From assembly GCA_903909905.1 (NCBI GenBank), contig CAIVXP010000250.1, forward strand, positions 1 to 6,395: a DNA stretch of 6,395 nt, given 5' to 3'. A program made the translations under genes and the position numbers. The stretch is from Akkermansiaceae bacterium (lineage in GTDB: Bacteria > Verrucomicrobiota > Verrucomicrobiia > Verrucomicrobiales > Akkermansiaceae). Within the stretch, counting starts at the first letter, position 1; every line of letters begins with the position of its first letter. The notes beneath the pieces are model-generated. The model did not search any database and had not been told where the DNA came from. It saw only the letters and a list, made by a program, of their open reading frames with translations. Below, piece by piece: positions 1-6,261 of the stretch.

Positions 1-1
1 C

Positions 2-556
2 CGCTGGTGGAAACAGCGCGGCGATGTGAAGGTCACCGCAGAAGTGGCACCGCATCACCTGATTTTCTGCGAAGACGACATCGGCGACTACGACACCCAC
101 TACAAGATGAACCCGCCGCTGCGCACCAAGGCGGACAACGCGGCCTTGCTCGAGGGCTTGATCGACGGCACCTTCGACCTGATCGCCACCGATCACGCGC
201 CGCACACGCCATTCGAAAAGTCACTGGATTTTGTCAGTGCCCCGAATGGCATCACCGGCCTCGATACGGCGCTTGTTTCTCTGTACCACCACTTTGTCGC
301 AACGGGCAAATTTGGCTGGGACCTCGTGGTGAAGCGCTTTGCCGCCGAACCTCGCCGCCTGATGGGTCTGCCGGTTCCCGCGATCAAGGAAGGATCCGCC
401 GCCGATCTGCTGCTTTTCAATACAGCCGGTGAGACGACCTTCACCCGCGAGTTCATGAAGTCGATATCGCAGAACACGCCATTTCTCGACAAGACGCTTA
501 AGGGCTCGTTGGACTTGGTGGTGTTGGGCGAGGATGTGCTTCTCGACCGGATTTGA
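2..556 (+). CDS. pyrC: Dihydroorotase, class I type, C-terminal part (5' end lies outside the window)
   Basis: Dihydroorotase reversibly closes N-carbamoyl-L-aspartate to dihydroorotate, the third step of de novo pyrimidine synthesis in the cytoplasm. The reading frame is open from base 2 to the TGA at 554-556, giving about 184 residues of a family usually near 430, so more than half the protein lies upstream. Visible amidohydrolase landmarks are VAPHHL (the second His of the pair, at 56-58, is in the region of a zinc ligand), KMNPPLR (its Asn is a substrate-contacting residue in this class) and ATDHAPHT, whose Asp at 191-193 is the expected catalytic base. The C-terminal GSAADLLLFN segment is the small beta domain typical of amidohydrolases. 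The motifs match the class I branch and not the short E. coli PyrC. pyrB or another pyrimidine gene may lie just upstream, but this cannot be seen. No terminator follows. Confidence 0.93.
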   Translation, partial: RWWKQRGDVKVTAEVAPHHLIFCEDDIGDYDTHYKMNPPLRTKADNAALLEGLIDGTFDLIATDHAPHTPFEKSLDFVSAPNGITGLDTALVSLYHHFVATGKFGWDLVVKRFAAEPRRLMGLPVPAIKEGSAADLLLFNTAGETTFTREFMKSISQNTPFLDKTLKGSLDLVVLGEDVLLDRI

Positions 557-593
557 GCGCCTAACAGGAGTGAAATTTCCCTCACGGGCGGCA

Positions 594-621
594 TTGCCAT
601 GCGGCGGTTCTCGCCTATGAT
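594..621 (+). promoter_or_regulatory. Sigma70-type promoter for the phosphohexomutase gene
   Basis: TTGCCA at 594-599 (five of six matches to TTGACA) and TATGAT at 616-621 (five of six to TATAAT) are separated by 16 bp. Transcription would start near 627-632, at or just before the ATG at 632. This is the best promoter-like match I found in the window. It implies that the gene can be transcribed independently of pyrC and that its mRNA has little or no leader. Confidence 0.6.
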
Positions 622-631
622 CCTCGGCGAC

Positions 632-2554
632 ATGAGCAACCTTGATGCGACTCTCACCGCTGCTGTGGCCGATGGTAAATTGCTGGCATCGGCAAAAACC
701 AACATCGACGCCCTCGTCCAAGGATCATCCTCGGATCTGGCCGCGCGCGTGATCGGCGAGCTGGCGGCCGATGGTCATTGGAGTGAGCTGAACGATCGCT
801 TTTACAAAACACTAGCCTTCGGTACCGGGGGTCTGCGCGGACGCACGATTGGCCGCGTGATCGCAAAAGCCGAGCAAGGTGCCGGCGGTCCCAACGGACG
901 TCCCGAGCATCCGTGCGTCGGCACTGCGACAATGAATTTTTACAATGTCGGCCGGGCGGTTCGCGGTCTCGTGGCCTACGCGAAAAGGTTTGTATCGACA
1001 GGTCGCAAGCCGTCGCTGGTGTTCGCCCACGACACGCGTCACTTCTCGCGCGACTTCGCCGAGTTCTGCGCGAAGGTCGCATCCGAGCACGGCTGTGATG
1101 CTTACCTTTTCGAAGGTCCACGCTCGACGCCACAACTTTCCTTCACCGTGCGCGAGCTTCGCGCCGATGCGGGCGTGGTGCTCACCGCGAGTCACAACCC
1201 TCCGCATGACAATGGCTTCAAGGCTTACTTCAATGATGGCGCGCAAATCGTCGAGCCTCACGCCTCTGCCATCATTGCCGAGGTCAATGCCGTCACCAGC
1301 GAGCGCTACGACGCAGTGCCCGAAAATGAACGCGGCAAGATCATCGTGCTCGGTGCCGATATGGACACACGCTATGTCGAGCGTCTCAAATCCCTGCTTT
1401 TGAAGCCCTCGCTGCTGCAAGGTGTCTCGACCAAGGTCGTCTTCACCAACCTTCACGGCACCGGCGGTCACATCAATGTGCCGATGCTTCGCGGCCTCGG
1501 CTTCGAAGTGCTCACCGTGCCCGAACAGGATGTGCAGGATGGTCGTTTCCCCACCGTCGAATCACCAAATCCCGAGAATGCTCCCGCACTCAAGATGGGC
1601 GTCGATCTCGCGATCGAATCGGGTGCCGAAATCGTCATCGGCACCGATCCCGACGCCGACCGCATGGGTGTGGTAGTCCGCAATGCGAAAGGGGAAATGC
1701 AATTACTCACCGGCAATCAGATCGGCTCGTTGATGGCATGGTATCGTCTCAAGACCTGCTTCGAACTTGGCTGGCTCACGCAGTCAAACCGTAGCCGCGC
1801 GGTGTTGATCAAAACTTTTGTCACCACCGAACTTCAACGCGCGATCGCCGATGGCTTTGGCGTTGGCATCGTCGACACGCTCACCGGCTTCAAGTACATC
1901 TCGTCGAAGCTCCGCAAATACGAAGACGCGATCCCGGCCGACAAGAAGGGCGATTACCGCTCGCTCAGCGAAGAACAAACGCGCCTGCTGCGTCTCGAGT
2001 ACTCGCGCTTCTTTGTGTTTGGCGGCGAGGAAAGCTACGGCTACCTCGGCTCGGATTCGGTGCGTGACAAGGATGCGAATGGCGCGACGCTGATGTTTGC
2101 GGAAGTGGCCGCATACGCGAAATCGCTCGGTTGCACGATTCCCGATTTGCTCGACGACATTTACCGCGAGTACGGCTATCACCTCGAGGCTGGCAAGTCG
2201 GTGGTGATGGAAGGCGCGGATGGTGCTGCAAAAATCCAGGCGCTCGCCGATTCCTACGCGAACAACCCGCCCAGCATCGTCGATGGTTCGCTGGTCTTGC
2301 GCACTCGCGATTTCTCGCGCCAGGACCTCTACGATCAGGAAGGCGACCTCATCCCCAAAGAGAAGATGCTCTTCATCGACCTCGAGGATGGCCGCTCCTT
2401 CGCTGTCCGCCCCTCGGGCACCGAGCCGAAGATCAAATTCTACCTGTTTGGCAAAGCCGCACCCAGCCCAGACCTCGAGGGCGCGCGGACCAAGGTCGGC
2501 GCCGCACTCGACTCACTGTGGTCATGGATCGAGGCCGATGCAGCGAAACGCTGA
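632..2554 (+). CDS. Phospho-sugar mutase (phosphoglucomutase/phosphomannomutase, PGM2/PgcA-like)
   Basis: A cytoplasmic alpha-D-phosphohexomutase of 640 residues, expected to interconvert hexose 1- and 6-phosphates (glucose and possibly mannose) through a phosphoserine enzyme. This supplies sugar nucleotides, glycogen and envelope precursors. All four family landmarks are present in order: GTGGLRG (64-70), the phosphoserine loop TASHNP with catalytic Ser187, the metal loop GTDPDADR with Asp339/341/343, the sugar-specificity loop GGEESYG (464-470), and the phosphate-binding RPSGTEPK (593-600). The DKD segment after the specificity loop and the later YREYGYH resemble eukaryotic PGM2 and Bacillus PgcA, which are usually near 580-610 residues. 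The frame is open further upstream, with ATGs at 599 and 617, but both lie inside the promoter hexamers. The ATG at 632 begins MSNLD and fits the family N-terminus as I recall it. No Shine-Dalgarno precedes it. Glucose versus mannose preference cannot be settled from sequence. Confidence 0.93.
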   Translation: MSNLDATLTAAVADGKLLASAKTNIDALVQGSSSDLAARVIGELAADGHWSELNDRFYKTLAFGTGGLRGRTIGRVIAKAEQGAGGPNGRPEHPCVGTATMNFYNVGRAVRGLVAYAKRFVSTGRKPSLVFAHDTRHFSRDFAEFCAKVASEHGCDAYLFEGPRSTPQLSFTVRELRADAGVVLTASHNPPHDNGFKAYFNDGAQIVEPHASAIIAEVNAVTSERYDAVPENERGKIIVLGADMDTRYVERLKSLLLKPSLLQGVSTKVVFTNLHGTGGHINVPMLRGLGFEVLTVPEQDVQDGRFPTVESPNPENAPALKMGVDLAIESGAEIVIGTDPDADRMGVVVRNAKGEMQLLTGNQIGSLMAWYRLKTCFELGWLTQSNRSRAVLIKTFVTTELQRAIADGFGVGIVDTLTGFKYISSKLRKYEDAIPADKKGDYRSLSEEQTRLLRLEYSRFFVFGGEESYGYLGSDSVRDKDANGATLMFAEVAAYAKSLGCTIPDLLDDIYREYGYHLEAGKSVVMEGADGAAKIQALADSYANNPPSIVDGSLVLRTRDFSRQDLYDQEGDLIPKEKMLFIDLEDGRSFAVRPSGTEPKIKFYLFGKAAPSPDLEGARTKVGAALDSLWSWIEADAAKR

Positions 2555-2583
2555 TCTGGCAGTCGTCGCTACCGCCAGAGGGC

Positions 2584-2612
2584 TTGCCAGCTTGGTGATT
2601 CGCGTTTATCGC
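2584..2612 (+). promoter_or_regulatory. Possible promoter directly upstream of nadK
   Basis: TTGCCA at 2584-2589, the same -35 hexamer as in front of the mutase, is followed after 17 bp by TATCGC at 2607-2612. The -10 half is weak, with three of six consensus bases. It ends exactly 10 bp before the GTG of nadK, the same distance as in the mutase promoter. A start site near 2619 would leave almost no 5' leader. Read-through from the mutase gene remains possible, as no terminator separates the two. Confidence 0.4.
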
Positions 2613-2622
2613 TAGTGCGCCA

Positions 2623-3477
2623 GTGAAAGTCGGAATCATTGCCAACCCCCACAAGCACGGCTCATTGCCGGCTCTTGTGGATCTGCGCCGTGCCCTCGAA
2701 GCGCATGGAATCAAGGTATGGCTCGAGGCATCGACCGCTGCACTCGCAGGCGAGGCGGATGGCATCGCGGCCGGCACATTTGCGCGCGAGGTGGATCTTG
2801 CGGTGGTGATCGGCGGCGATGGCACGATGCTTCACGCGGTGTCCTTGCTCGGGGAGTTTGAAAAACCCGTAGCCGGCATCCATGTCGGCACGCTCGGGTT
2901 TCTTACCAGTTGCCGCCATGATGAAATCAAAGCGTTCGCCGATGCGATTGCCGCCGGTCGTTTCACGACGAGCACGCGCACGCTGTTGGAAGCAACTTGG
3001 CATCGTCCGGGCAAGCCCGCTCAAAAATTCATCGCGCTCAATGATGTCACCCTTGCCCGTGGCGACACCGGCAGGCTCGTGTCTCTTCGTGCGAGGGTGA
3101 ATGGTGAGATGCTCAATGATTATCGCGCCGATGGATTGATCATCGCAACGCCCACTGGATCGACCGCCTATTCGTTGTCTGCTGGTGGGCCGCTCATTGC
3201 TCCCGAGGCCGGGGTGTTTTTGATCACGCCGATCTGCCCGCACAGCCTCAGTCAGCGTGCTTTGGTGATTTCCGATGGCAGCACCATCGAGTTGTCCTCC
3301 GAGGATGATGACTGCGGTCCCATGCTTTTCACAGTCGATGGACGCGACAGCGTGCATGTGGAATACGGTGATCGCATCGAAGTTCGCAAAGCGGCTCGCT
3401 CATTTCAACTGCTGCGACTCGAGGGTTGGTCGTTTTACGAGGCCCTGCGCCAAAAGCTCGGCTGGCAGGGTATGTGA
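2623..3477 (+). CDS. nadK: NAD kinase
   Basis: ATP- (or polyphosphate-) dependent NAD kinase, which phosphorylates NAD+ to NADP+ and so sets the cytoplasmic NADP pool. The 284 residues match the usual bacterial length of about 270-300. Diagnostic motifs are GGDGTML (64-70), with Asp66 as the expected catalytic residue, the GIHVGTLGFLT segment, the ND pair at 140-141 that replaces the NE of many homologues, and DGLIIATPTGSTAY (170-183), which binds the NAD moiety, followed by the SAGGPLI region and ITPICPHSL. GTG at 2623 is the first plausible start after an in-frame stop at 2596, and MKVGIIANP is a typical family N-terminus. There is no Shine-Dalgarno; a -10-like hexamer sits 10 bp upstream. 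The gene follows the mutase by 68 bp and converges on the minus-strand pair. Confidence 0.95.
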   Translation: MKVGIIANPHKHGSLPALVDLRRALEAHGIKVWLEASTAALAGEADGIAAGTFAREVDLAVVIGGDGTMLHAVSLLGEFEKPVAGIHVGTLGFLTSCRHDEIKAFADAIAAGRFTTSTRTLLEATWHRPGKPAQKFIALNDVTLARGDTGRLVSLRARVNGEMLNDYRADGLIIATPTGSTAYSLSAGGPLIAPEAGVFLITPICPHSLSQRALVISDGSTIELSSEDDDCGPMLFTVDGRDSVHVEYGDRIEVRKAARSFQLLRLEGWSFYEALRQKLGWQGM

Positions 3478-3563
3478 GAGGTAAAATCTGAAAAGTAGCG
3501 TGGTCTCGCCAAGATGATAGCGGATCATGGATTGTGGATGAAATAGCGTTTTCTTCATCGTAG

Positions 3564-3620
3564 CTGGGACATCCTGTCCCAGGCCGTCCATGGAGCGTCC
3601 TGCTCTATGTCCTAGAGCAG
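3564..3620. repeat. Two perfect hairpins between convergent genes (dispersed repeat or bidirectional terminator)
   Basis: The 172-bp gap 3478-3649 separates nadK (plus) from the glycosylase-like gene (minus). It holds two perfect inverted repeats: CTGGGACA/TGTCCCAG (3564-3571 with 3575-3582, 3-nt loop) and CTGCTCTA/TAGAGCAG (3600-3607 with 3613-3620, 5-nt loop). CCATGG at 3588-3593 lies between them. Neither arm is followed by a clear T-tract on either strand, so canonical intrinsic termination is doubtful. The wording of the sequence resembles intergenic repeats I recall from Verrucomicrobia, and the section from about 3495 (AGTAGCGTGGTCTCGCC) may belong to the same element. No ORF here looks real. 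Confidence 0.55.
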
Positions 3621-3649
3621 CCAATGACCCTGCCGCTTCTCTTTTCCCT

Positions 3650-4633
3650 TCAATGTTGGACGATGCATGTTCGATGCGCATCCAGCGTCTGCTGAATACA
3701 TACAATCAATTGCTCGCGCAGTGGTTGCGCCTCAGTGGCCAGGGCACGCTGTTCGTTTTCGTATGCCTTGCGGCCTTCTGGCGTCTCGATGCAAACCGCG
3801 TCGCGACCCCACGCGGTGAGATCGTAAGGGCTGGCCCGCATGTCGAGATCGCGAATGCGTACTGCGAGTTCAAAGCACTTGATCAGCAAGGCGGATCCAC
3901 ACCATGGCATCGCTTTGGCGGCCCATTTGTAGAGATCCATATTGGCATGCAAACAGCCGGGTTGTTCGTGATCGTGACGCGTCGCAAGATCCGGCTGCAT
4001 ACGATTGAAGCCTCGGGCCTCGGGCGCGAAAAACCGAAAGGCATCGTGGTGCGTGCAGCAAATTGCACGACTGGCGACAAGGTTGTCGATATCTTGCTGA
4101 GGAAGCCGTAGCGGCAGAATTTTTTCATGCCGCACGCTGCGGCCGCCATAGACCATTGCCCACTCGTGCAGGCCATGGCAGGCGAAATTAGGCGCACGAT
4201 CGCGCGTCGCCTCGAGCAGGCTGCAGATCCAATCAAGCCGTTGCTTTTCCTTCTCCGGCATCAACGCCGGATCCACAAACAGCACCCTATTTTCCTCTCG
4301 ATAGCCGCGATTCGAAAGATGACGCAATGCGGGGTCCTGCGCTGCTTCGGCCGACCACTCGATGGCTGTGCCGTGGCCCGGATGCCATTGCTCGAGAAAC
4401 GAGAAAGGGTAGGGGTAGTACTCGAAAAGGAAGTCGGCGATCGGATGTGGTAAGCCACGGTCGCGTCGTTCTCTGGCCGGCCCGGTGTGCACTTTTGCCC
4501 GATCCAAATGTGCTGACGCAAGCGCACGCCATCTGGCATCGGCAAGCGTCTTCACATCGTGGCAAGCGATCATAACGAGCCGATCATTCACAAATGGCCC
4601 GCCGGAGAAAAGTCTGCTTTTGGTGGCCAGCAT
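3650..4633 (-). CDS. Conserved protein of the family commonly annotated as 3-methyladenine DNA glycosylase
   Basis: A 327-residue protein, probably cytoplasmic, with no signal peptide or membrane segment. It matches a family found in actinobacteria and other phyla that is labelled 3-methyladenine DNA glycosylase in many genomes. I recognise it from the WRALASAH start region, PIADFLFEYY (64-73), FLEQWHPGHG (79-88), HGLHEWAMVY (153-162), CTHHDAFRFF (193-202), HEQPGCLHANMDLYKW (222-237) and DMRASPYDL (264-272). I do not see a helix-hairpin-helix or another classical glycosylase signature, so the activity is unproven; the many His, Asp and Glu in the motifs suggest a hydrolase or metal site. The ATG at 4633 overlaps the TGA of the YidB-like gene as TGATG, which favours translational coupling. 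A second ATG at 4573 (307 residues) is close to where relatives begin and may be the true start. The open frame upstream of 4633 is the other gene read out of frame. Confidence 0.8.
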   Translation of the reverse strand: MLATKSRLFSGGPFVNDRLVMIACHDVKTLADARWRALASAHLDRAKVHTGPARERRDRGLPHPIADFLFEYYPYPFSFLEQWHPGHGTAIEWSAEAAQDPALRHLSNRGYREENRVLFVDPALMPEKEKQRLDWICSLLEATRDRAPNFACHGLHEWAMVYGGRSVRHEKILPLRLPQQDIDNLVASRAICCTHHDAFRFFAPEARGFNRMQPDLATRHDHEQPGCLHANMDLYKWAAKAMPWCGSALLIKCFELAVRIRDLDMRASPYDLTAWGRDAVCIETPEGRKAYENEQRALATEAQPLREQLIVCIQQTLDAHRTCIVQH

Positions 4634-5064
4634 CAGGCGGCACCACTCGGCTTGCCGCCGAGGTTTTCCAACAGCGATGGCAGTAACGCGGCGATGCCTT
4701 GCGACAAATCGCCACCTGCGCCGACCTGTCCGGATGGGGTCAGCTTGTCGACGATCTTCGGCAAGTAATCCGCAAGGAATCCCGATGCTTTGGTGGCGTC
4801 GATGCCCATCGATGCCGCGAGCGATTGCACGGCATCCGAGCCAAGGATCTTGTTGATCTGATCGGCCGAGATTGACTGGTTGGCGCCGAGACCGACCCAC
4901 GAAGTGAAGACTTCGCCGAGACCGCCTTGGTTGAATTTATTCATCAGGCCTTCGATGCCGCCGTTCTGATTGAGAAGTCCGCTGAGAGCGGCCTGAAGGG
5001 GATCGGCATTGCCAGTGGAAGAGTTGCCAGCAAGGGCACCCAAAATGGAGTTGAGGATGGACAT
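4633..5064 (-). CDS. YidB family protein (DUF937)
   Basis: A 143-residue protein of the YidB/DUF937 family, whose biochemical role is unknown to me. The N-terminal part (1-50) is rich in Gly, Asn, Leu and Ala (PLQAALSGLLNQNGG, then MNKFNQGGLGEVFTSWVG). The most conserved part is ISADQINKILGSDAVQSLA (65-83) followed by MGIDATKASGFLADYLPKIVDKLTPSGQV (86-114), the typical YidB pattern. A Gly-rich linker and a short amphipathic LPSLLENLGG helix end it. There is no signal peptide or transmembrane segment. The ATG at 5064 fits the family start. No Shine-Dalgarno precedes it, but a TATACC hexamer ends 10 bases upstream. Its stop overlaps the start of the glycosylase-like gene by one base, so the two are very probably co-transcribed. 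It diverges from the initiator tRNA gene across 178 bp. Confidence 0.9.
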   Translation of the reverse strand: MSILNSILGALAGNSSTGNADPLQAALSGLLNQNGGIEGLMNKFNQGGLGEVFTSWVGLGANQSISADQINKILGSDAVQSLAASMGIDATKASGFLADYLPKIVDKLTPSGQVGAGGDLSQGIAALLPSLLENLGGKPSGAA

Positions 5065-5074
5065 GAGGGTGTGG

Positions 5075-5104
5075 GGTATAGGTGATTTCTAATACGCCCG
5101 CGAA
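5075..5104 (-). promoter_or_regulatory. Possible promoter of the YidB-like gene
   Basis: Read on the minus strand, TATACC (5080-5075) ends 10 bases before the ATG at 5064. An 18-bp spacer separates it from a poor -35 candidate, TTCGCG (5104-5099). Both hexamers are weak (four and three of six consensus bases). The reason to list it is that the -10 to start distance is the same as for the mutase and nadK genes. Confidence 0.33.
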
Positions 5105-5179
5105 TGTACGAGCAAACAAAGTACTATCCCAAAAACCTGATTTTAAAAGGCGAATCGTTCATTTTACCAAACTTTTCCC

Positions 5180-5208
5180 TTGCGCAAAGACCAGCCCAAG
5201 CCTAGAAA
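5180..5208 (+). promoter_or_regulatory. Probable sigma70 promoter of the initiator tRNA gene
   Basis: TTGCGC (5180-5185) and TAGAAA (5203-5208) are 17 bp apart, the ideal spacing, although each hexamer is imperfect. Transcription would begin near 5215, followed by a CCCCGCGCC stretch and then the tRNA at 5243. It lies in the 178-bp divergent region between the YidB-like gene and the tRNA, and the preceding 30 bases are AT-rich, which would suit a strong stable-RNA promoter. Confidence 0.45.
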
Positions 5209-5217
5209 TTTCTCCCC

Positions 5218-5231
5218 GCGCCGAAAGGCGC
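5218..5231 (+). other. GAAA-tetraloop hairpin in the tRNA 5' leader
   Basis: GCGCC (5218-5222) and GGCGC (5227-5231) form a 5-bp GC stem closed by a GAAA (GNRA) loop. It ends 11 bases before the mature tRNA 5' end and would begin almost at the inferred transcription start. It may keep the short leader from mispairing with the GC-rich acceptor strand before RNase P cleavage; that role is inference. Confidence 0.5.
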
Positions 5232-5242
5232 ATGGTTAGAAT

Positions 5243-5319
<77 letters not shown>

Positions 5320-5321
5320 AT

Positions 5322-5368
5322 GAAGGCCGTTGAATTCGAAGTGGATTCAGCGGCCTTCGCCTTTTATT
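5322..5368 (+). terminator. Intrinsic terminator of the initiator tRNA gene
   Basis: A long stem forms between 5322-5337 and 5343-5358. It has 16 pairs with two G:U wobbles, opening with GAAGGCCG/CGGCCTTC, and a 5-nt loop at 5338-5342. GCC and then TTTTATT (5362-5368) follow. The stem begins only three bases after the encoded CCA. It lies in the gap between the tRNA and the convergent DUF2279 gene; the minus strand lacks a good T-tract, so it probably acts mainly on plus-strand transcription. Confidence 0.8.
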
Positions 5369-5406
5369 CGAGTGTATTGCGGCAACCCGCATCTTCCTAT
5401 TTTTCA

Positions 5407-6261
5407 TCACGGTGCAAAAGGAACCGCTGTACCGGGTATTTGGAAGTATTCGAAGAAGCGATCGGATCCGCCGATGTGGAGGTGTTCCTTTGCGAGAGGG
5501 ATGTGGATGCCGATACCGATAAAGGGGTATCGGTCACCGCGGCTGGAGAGCTGCCCTTGGCGGTCCTCGAAATCGCGGGTTCCGTAGCCTACGAGCAAAT
5601 CGACCCAGTCGAGCCATGATCTTTCGCGTATCCACCCTTTGAGCGGAAACGCCAGAATCCAACGTGAGCCTTCGTAATCGGTGAAGATATCCATTTCATC
5701 GCCTTTGCGAACTTTGGCCGAGGGGAAATACTCCCAGCGGAACTGCACCCGTCTGCCGAATTCGGGAAAGCGCAGGCGCAGGTATTCGAGGCTAACACCC
5801 GCGACGTTGAAGGCTTCGTCTTCCCAGCTAAATCCGTGTTCGTCGGAGAATCCATCGCCGACCTCAATGAGGGTGGTCGCAAGCATCCCGCTGCAGGCTC
5901 CGAGCAGCGCGGCATCATCATTTTCGTAACCCCAACCTTTGCAAAGTGACGCGCTGATGGCAGTGATCACCGCACCGGTGTAGGCATGCCCCAACTTGTC
6001 GGCGCCACCCGAATCTGTATTAGATTCAAACCATCCCTCGCTGTTGTAGGCAAAGTCGGTTTCACCCCAACCCCATTGCGCGAATCCGTAGCCGCTTATG
6101 ACTCCAACAATGCCAAGGTTCATGGCGATTGCCTTCTGCTCGCGGGTCCACTGATGGGAAAAATCTGCCCTTGAATCAGGTGCTTGCGCAATGACGACCG
6201 ATGTGGTTCCCGCCAAGAGCGTGAGGCATATGACAGACTGAATTCTGATCGAAAGCCGCAC
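5407..6261 (-). CDS. Exported DUF2279 family protein
   Basis: A 284-residue protein with a clear Sec signal peptide: MRLSIRIQ, a hydrophobic core VICLTLLAGTTSVVIA, and likely cleavage after AQA near residue 27. Cys12 sits in the core but the preceding residues do not form a lipobox, so it is unlikely to be a lipoprotein, although the family is described as periplasmic lipoproteins. The DUF2279 signature is GGADKLGHAYTG (85-96) and IEVGDGFSDEHGFSWEDEAFNVAG (132-155 in two parts), giving a conserved set of Asp, Lys, His and Glu. The region from about 175 to the end is rich in aromatic and alternating segments, such as the one around WILAFPLKGW and the GIGIHIPL stretch, and could be beta-rich and envelope-associated; this is inference. 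The start is GTG at 6261, just after an in-frame TAA, and no Shine-Dalgarno is seen. The function is unknown. It converges on the tRNA gene. Confidence 0.85.
   Translation of the reverse strand: MRLSIRIQSVICLTLLAGTTSVVIAQAPDSRADFSHQWTREQKAIAMNLGIVGVISGYGFAQWGWGETDFAYNSEGWFESNTDSGGADKLGHAYTGAVITAISASLCKGWGYENDDAALLGACSGMLATTLIEVGDGFSDEHGFSWEDEAFNVAGVSLEYLRLRFPEFGRRVQFRWEYFPSAKVRKGDEMDIFTDYEGSRWILAFPLKGWIRERSWLDWVDLLVGYGTRDFEDRQGQLSSRGDRYPFIGIGIHIPLAKEHLHIGGSDRFFEYFQIPGTAVPFAP

Noticed and set aside
557..598. Terminator or riboswitch between pyrC and the mutase
   Set aside because: Only short pairings such as GTGA/TCAC are present, with no stable stem or T-tract.
193..1471. Several minus-strand ORFs of 159-219 residues opposite pyrC and the mutase
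   Set aside because: The plus-strand genes carry complete catalytic motifs, and the antisense products show no recognisable domains.
2555..2579. Hairpin TCTGGC/GCCAGA just after the mutase stop as a terminator
   Set aside because: The stem is six pairs with a 13-nt loop and no T-tract; it is too weak to call.
3590..4453. Plus-strand ORFs of 173 and 108 residues opposite the glycosylase-like gene
   Set aside because: They are antisense to a conserved gene, match no family I know, and their composition is that of a shadow frame.
4634..4900. Upstream extension of the glycosylase-like frame giving a 416-residue protein
   Set aside because: The extra 89 residues are Arg-rich low-quality sequence that lies entirely over the well-supported YidB-like gene in another frame; family similarity begins only after 4633.
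5320..5619. Plus-strand ORF of 99 residues starting at the tRNA end
   Set aside because: It overlaps the intrinsic terminator and the antisense strand of the DUF2279 gene, which has a signal peptide and family motifs.
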